This document shows positions 62,161 to 64,000 of a stretch of DNA of 64,000 nt, one piece after another. Position 1 is the stretch's first letter; every line of letters starts with the position of its first letter. Source of the stretch: an uncultured Victivallis sp. (GTDB taxonomy: Bacteria > Verrucomicrobiota > Lentisphaeria > Victivallales > Victivallaceae); NCBI GenBank assembly GCA_944389815.1, contig CALXNS010000070.1:33862-97861 (forward strand), in the 5' to 3' direction. The position numbers and the translations under genes are program-made. Under the pieces are notes generated by a model. That model saw only the letters and a list, made by a program, of their open reading frames with translations, was not told where the DNA came from and did not search any database.

Positions 62161-62343
62161 ATGAATATGCGGCAGGAACAATGCAGTCCGAAAGGGGCTT
62201 TTCAGCTCCGGCGCGTCGGCGCGCCGGAATGCTGCGGCATTGCCGCGTCGGAGAGAATTGCCGACCGGGATGGTTTCGATCAACTTTCAGGTTTTTTCCT
62301 TCTTCTTCTGCGACTTACCGGCGCCGGTCGGGTGCTTGCGTAA
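62161..62343 (+). CDS. putative leucine-rich leader peptide upstream of leuA
   Basis: A 60-codon frame starting with ATG at 62161, eight bases after GGAG. Near its end is a run of four leucine codons, CTT CTT CTT CTG at 62299-62310, then CGA and another CTT, with further leucines before (62284) and after (62335). The translated tail reads FFLLLLRLTGAGRVLA. This is the arrangement of the E. coli leuL peptide, where stalling at leucine codons controls the leu genes. It is longer than known leaders, and the rest of the peptide has no recognisable domain, so it may be regulatory rather than a product in its own right. The TCCGGCGCG-TCGG-CGCGCCGGA hairpin (62207-62228) lies inside it. Confidence 0.5.
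   Translation: MNMRQEQCSPKGAFQLRRVGAPECCGIAASERIADRDGFDQLSGFFLLLLRLTGAGRVLA
62207..62228 (+). other. GC-rich stem-loop in the leuA leader
   Basis: A perfect 9-base-pair stem with a TCGG loop, TCCGGCGCG (62207-62215) with CGCGCCGGA (62220-62228), inside the leader reading frame. Confidence 0.7.
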
Positions 62344-62466
62344 GCGCGTTCCGTAATCATCAGCGGTTGTTGCGTTGCGGAAAATCCGGCCCCGGACCGG
62401 CGTTAAACAACGGCGCAATTCTGTCTCTTTTGAAGCTGAAAATCATCATGCGAAGCGAAGAAGAAA
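62317..62466 (+). promoter_or_regulatory. structured region between leucine codons and leuA
   Basis: Several RNA pairings can be drawn: CGCCGGTC (62322-62329) with GACCGGCG (62395-62402), an 8-base long-range pairing that covers the end of the leader frame; TTCCGTAA (62349-62356) with TTGCGGAA (62375-62382); and GTGCTT (62332-62337) with AAGCGC (62342-62347). No hairpin followed by a clean T-run was found, so the mechanism may not be simple transcription termination. Confidence 0.4.
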
Positions 62467-64000
62467 ATGAAAACATACCCGAAATATATCCCTTTGTCTC
62501 CAATTGAAATCGAAAACCGTATCTGGCCGACGCGCCGGCTCCGCCGTGCTCCGGTCATGGCCGCGGTCGATCTGCGTGACGGCAATCAGGCGTTCGCCCG
62601 GCCGATGAATGCGGAAACGAAACTCGAATATTTCCGGATGCTGACTGCGATCGGTTTCCGTGAAATCGAGGCGGCGTATCCTGCCGCATCCCGGGAGGAG
62701 TTTGATTTCGTCCGCGCTCTGATCGAGCACGACGCCGTCCCGGCGGGTGTTTCGATCGGCGTTTTGATGCCGGCGATTCCGTGGGCGATCGACCGGACGA
62801 TGGAGGCGGTTCGCGGCGCGAAGTCGGTGATTTTACACTGCTATGTGGCCACCAGCGATTTGCATACCCAATTTGTGCTGGGAAAATCCCGCGAAGAGAT
62901 TCTTGAGATGGCCGTTGAGGCGACGAGACGCATCGCAATGCAAATGGAGACTGCTGGAATGCGCGATGTCGTCCGTTATGAATTTTCCCCGGAGGAGTTT
63001 TCCGACAGCGACGTCGATTTCATCGTCGAACTCGCGTCGCGTGTCAGGGAGGCATGGGGCGGGGAGGAAAAAGAGAAATTCATCCTGAACTTGCCCGCGA
63101 CCGTCGAACGGCGCCCACCGTATGAATTCGCCGACATGGTGGAGCTCTTCACCCGGAAATATCCGTATGTCGCGCAAACGACGTTGAGCGTCCACACCCA
63201 CAACGATCAGGGCTGCGCCGTCGCCGCCGCCGAAATGGCGGTGCTGGCCGGGGCCGACCGGGTGGAAGGGACGCTCTGCGGCCACGGGGAACGAACCGGC
63301 AATATGGATTTGATGACCTTCGCGCTCAATCTTCACTCGCGCGGGATCGATACCGGGTTGGATTTTTCGCATTTGCCGGAAATTTCGCACCGGGTTGAAG
63401 CGGTTTCGGGAATCGGCGTTCATCCGCGTCATCCTTATGCGGGAGAACTGGTTTTCACCGCATTCTCCGGCACCCATCAGGATGCGATTCGCAAGGGATT
63501 GGCCCGGCGTGCCGAGACACGGGAATTTTTCCATCAGGAGTGGCGGGTGCCGTATCTGCACATCGATCCGGCGGATCTCGGACGCGGTTACGAGGGGTTG
63601 ATCCGGATCAACAGTCAATCCGGCAAGGGCGGAGTCGCCTATGTGCTTGAAAGCGTTTACGGTATTTCGCTTCCGAAAACGATGTACGGCGCCGTCGCCC
63701 ATGCGGTGCAGCGCGAGGCGGAATCGACCGGAGCCGAGGTGACGCCGGAAACAATTTACCGGATCTTCACCGAACAATTCGTTCATCCCGCCGGCCCGCT
63801 CACGGCGGCGGAAATTCAGATTCGCCGTCCTTCCCCGGAGGATCCGGCGAAAACCATGGTGACGTTGACCGTGACGATCGACGGCGTCAAACATCATTGC
63901 CGCGGCAGCGGTTCCGGTCCGATCGAGGGGGCGGTCGCGGCGTTGGGCACGGTTTCCGGCATCGGAAAGTTCCAGATCGAATCCTATGTCGAACATGCAC
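62467..64000 (+). CDS. leuA: 2-isopropylmalate synthase (3' end outside window)
   Basis: The frame opens with ATG at 62467 and runs past the right edge; 511 codons are visible. The first step of leucine synthesis joins acetyl-CoA and 2-oxoisovalerate. The AVDLRDGNQAF start matches the long LeuA type found in Actinobacteria and yeast; the metal-binding HTHNDQGCAVAAAE, followed by GADRVEGTLCGHGERTGN, is intact. A C-terminal regulatory domain seems to be present from about residue 420 (PLTAAEIQIR, TVTIDGVKHHC), the part usually responsible for leucine feedback. Confidence 0.94.
   Translation, partial: MKTYPKYIPLSPIEIENRIWPTRRLRRAPVMAAVDLRDGNQAFARPMNAETKLEYFRMLTAIGFREIEAAYPAASREEFDFVRALIEHDAVPAGVSIGVLMPAIPWAIDRTMEAVRGAKSVILHCYVATSDLHTQFVLGKSREEILEMAVEATRRIAMQMETAGMRDVVRYEFSPEEFSDSDVDFIVELASRVREAWGGEEKEKFILNLPATVERRPPYEFADMVELFTRKYPYVAQTTLSVHTHNDQGCAVAAAEMAVLAGADRVEGTLCGHGERTGNMDLMTFALNLHSRGIDTGLDFSHLPEISHRVEAVSGIGVHPRHPYAGELVFTAFSGTHQDAIRKGLARRAETREFFHQEWRVPYLHIDPADLGRGYEGLIRINSQSGKGGVAYVLESVYGISLPKTMYGAVAHAVQREAESTGAEVTPETIYRIFTEQFVHPAGPLTAAEIQIRRPSPEDPAKTMVTLTVTIDGVKHHCRGSGSGPIEGAVAALGTVSGIGKFQIESYVEHA

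Noticed and set aside
61949..62164. A 71-codon frame between malic enzyme and leuA
   Set aside because: It overlaps the proposed promoter, has no ribosome site and no recognisable content.
62317..62466. A T-box riboswitch before leuA
   Set aside because: The conserved T-box sequence and a following T-run terminator were not found; a leader peptide fits better.

Overview
The window is about 64 kb of GC-rich bacterial chromosome, densely coding on both strands. It has no CRISPR array, insertion sequence, prophage or rRNA operon. The genes point to an anaerobic, Gram-negative-type organism. There is a complete Rnf ion-pumping ferredoxin:NAD oxidoreductase, the [FeFe]-hydrogenase maturase HydF, a radical-type 2-hydroxyacyl-CoA dehydratase/activase fusion, a type III glutamine synthetase, and phosphatidylethanolamine synthesis by Pss and Psd. 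Together with a very divergent FtsZ, this would fit a member of the PVC superphylum (Lentisphaerae-like). That placement is an inference from gene content; no 16S rRNA is present.

Layout. 1-1136 (-): a periplasmic NMT1/THI5-like binding protein and the start of a membrane protein. 1306-6632 (+): rnfABCDGE, closed by a two-way terminator. 6782-12473 (-): a compact run psd-pssA-epimerase-yjbQ-pilT-like ATPase-pilT, with a DUF2062-type membrane protein upstream. 13266-15286 (+): hydF-ttcA. 15319-21080 (-): ung, an Aquifex-type aconitase and a SWIM/SNF2 helicase. 21208-27205 (+): dehydratase fusion, cupin, lysA, tsaB, an unknown membrane protein and a short-chain dehydrogenase. 27280-28329 (-): a YbhE-type lactonase. 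28554-34759 (+): a threonine-repeat membrane protein, glnN, ftsA and the divergent ftsZ.

34896-54828 (+) is the translation and transcription core: tRNA-Leu, tRNA-Thr, tuf, rpmG, tRNA-Trp, secE, nusG, rplKAJL, rpoBC, rpsLG, fusA, rpsJ, rplCDWB, rpsS. A strong terminator then cuts the usual S10 operon short after rpsS. 55024-60551 (+): DAHP synthase, rhamnulokinase, a family 5 binding protein and a glycosyltransferase. 60557-61900 (-): malic enzyme. 62097-64000 (+): a leuA gene running off the window, preceded by a promoter and a leader reading frame with a run of leucine codons.

How it works together. Reduced ferredoxin from fermentation can be spent by Rnf to make an ion gradient and NADH, or by a HydF-matured hydrogenase whose other genes are not here. 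Malic enzyme, aconitase, LeuA, LysA, DAHP synthase and glutamine synthetase supply central carbon and amino-acid metabolism. The observations most worth checking are the leucine-rich leader before leuA, the fused activase-dehydratase with an extra four-cysteine insert, the repeat membrane protein next to glnN-ftsA-ftsZ, the divergent FtsZ, and natural changes at the streptomycin site of S12 (Arg88) and the rifampicin site of RpoB (Asn at the E. coli 526 position).
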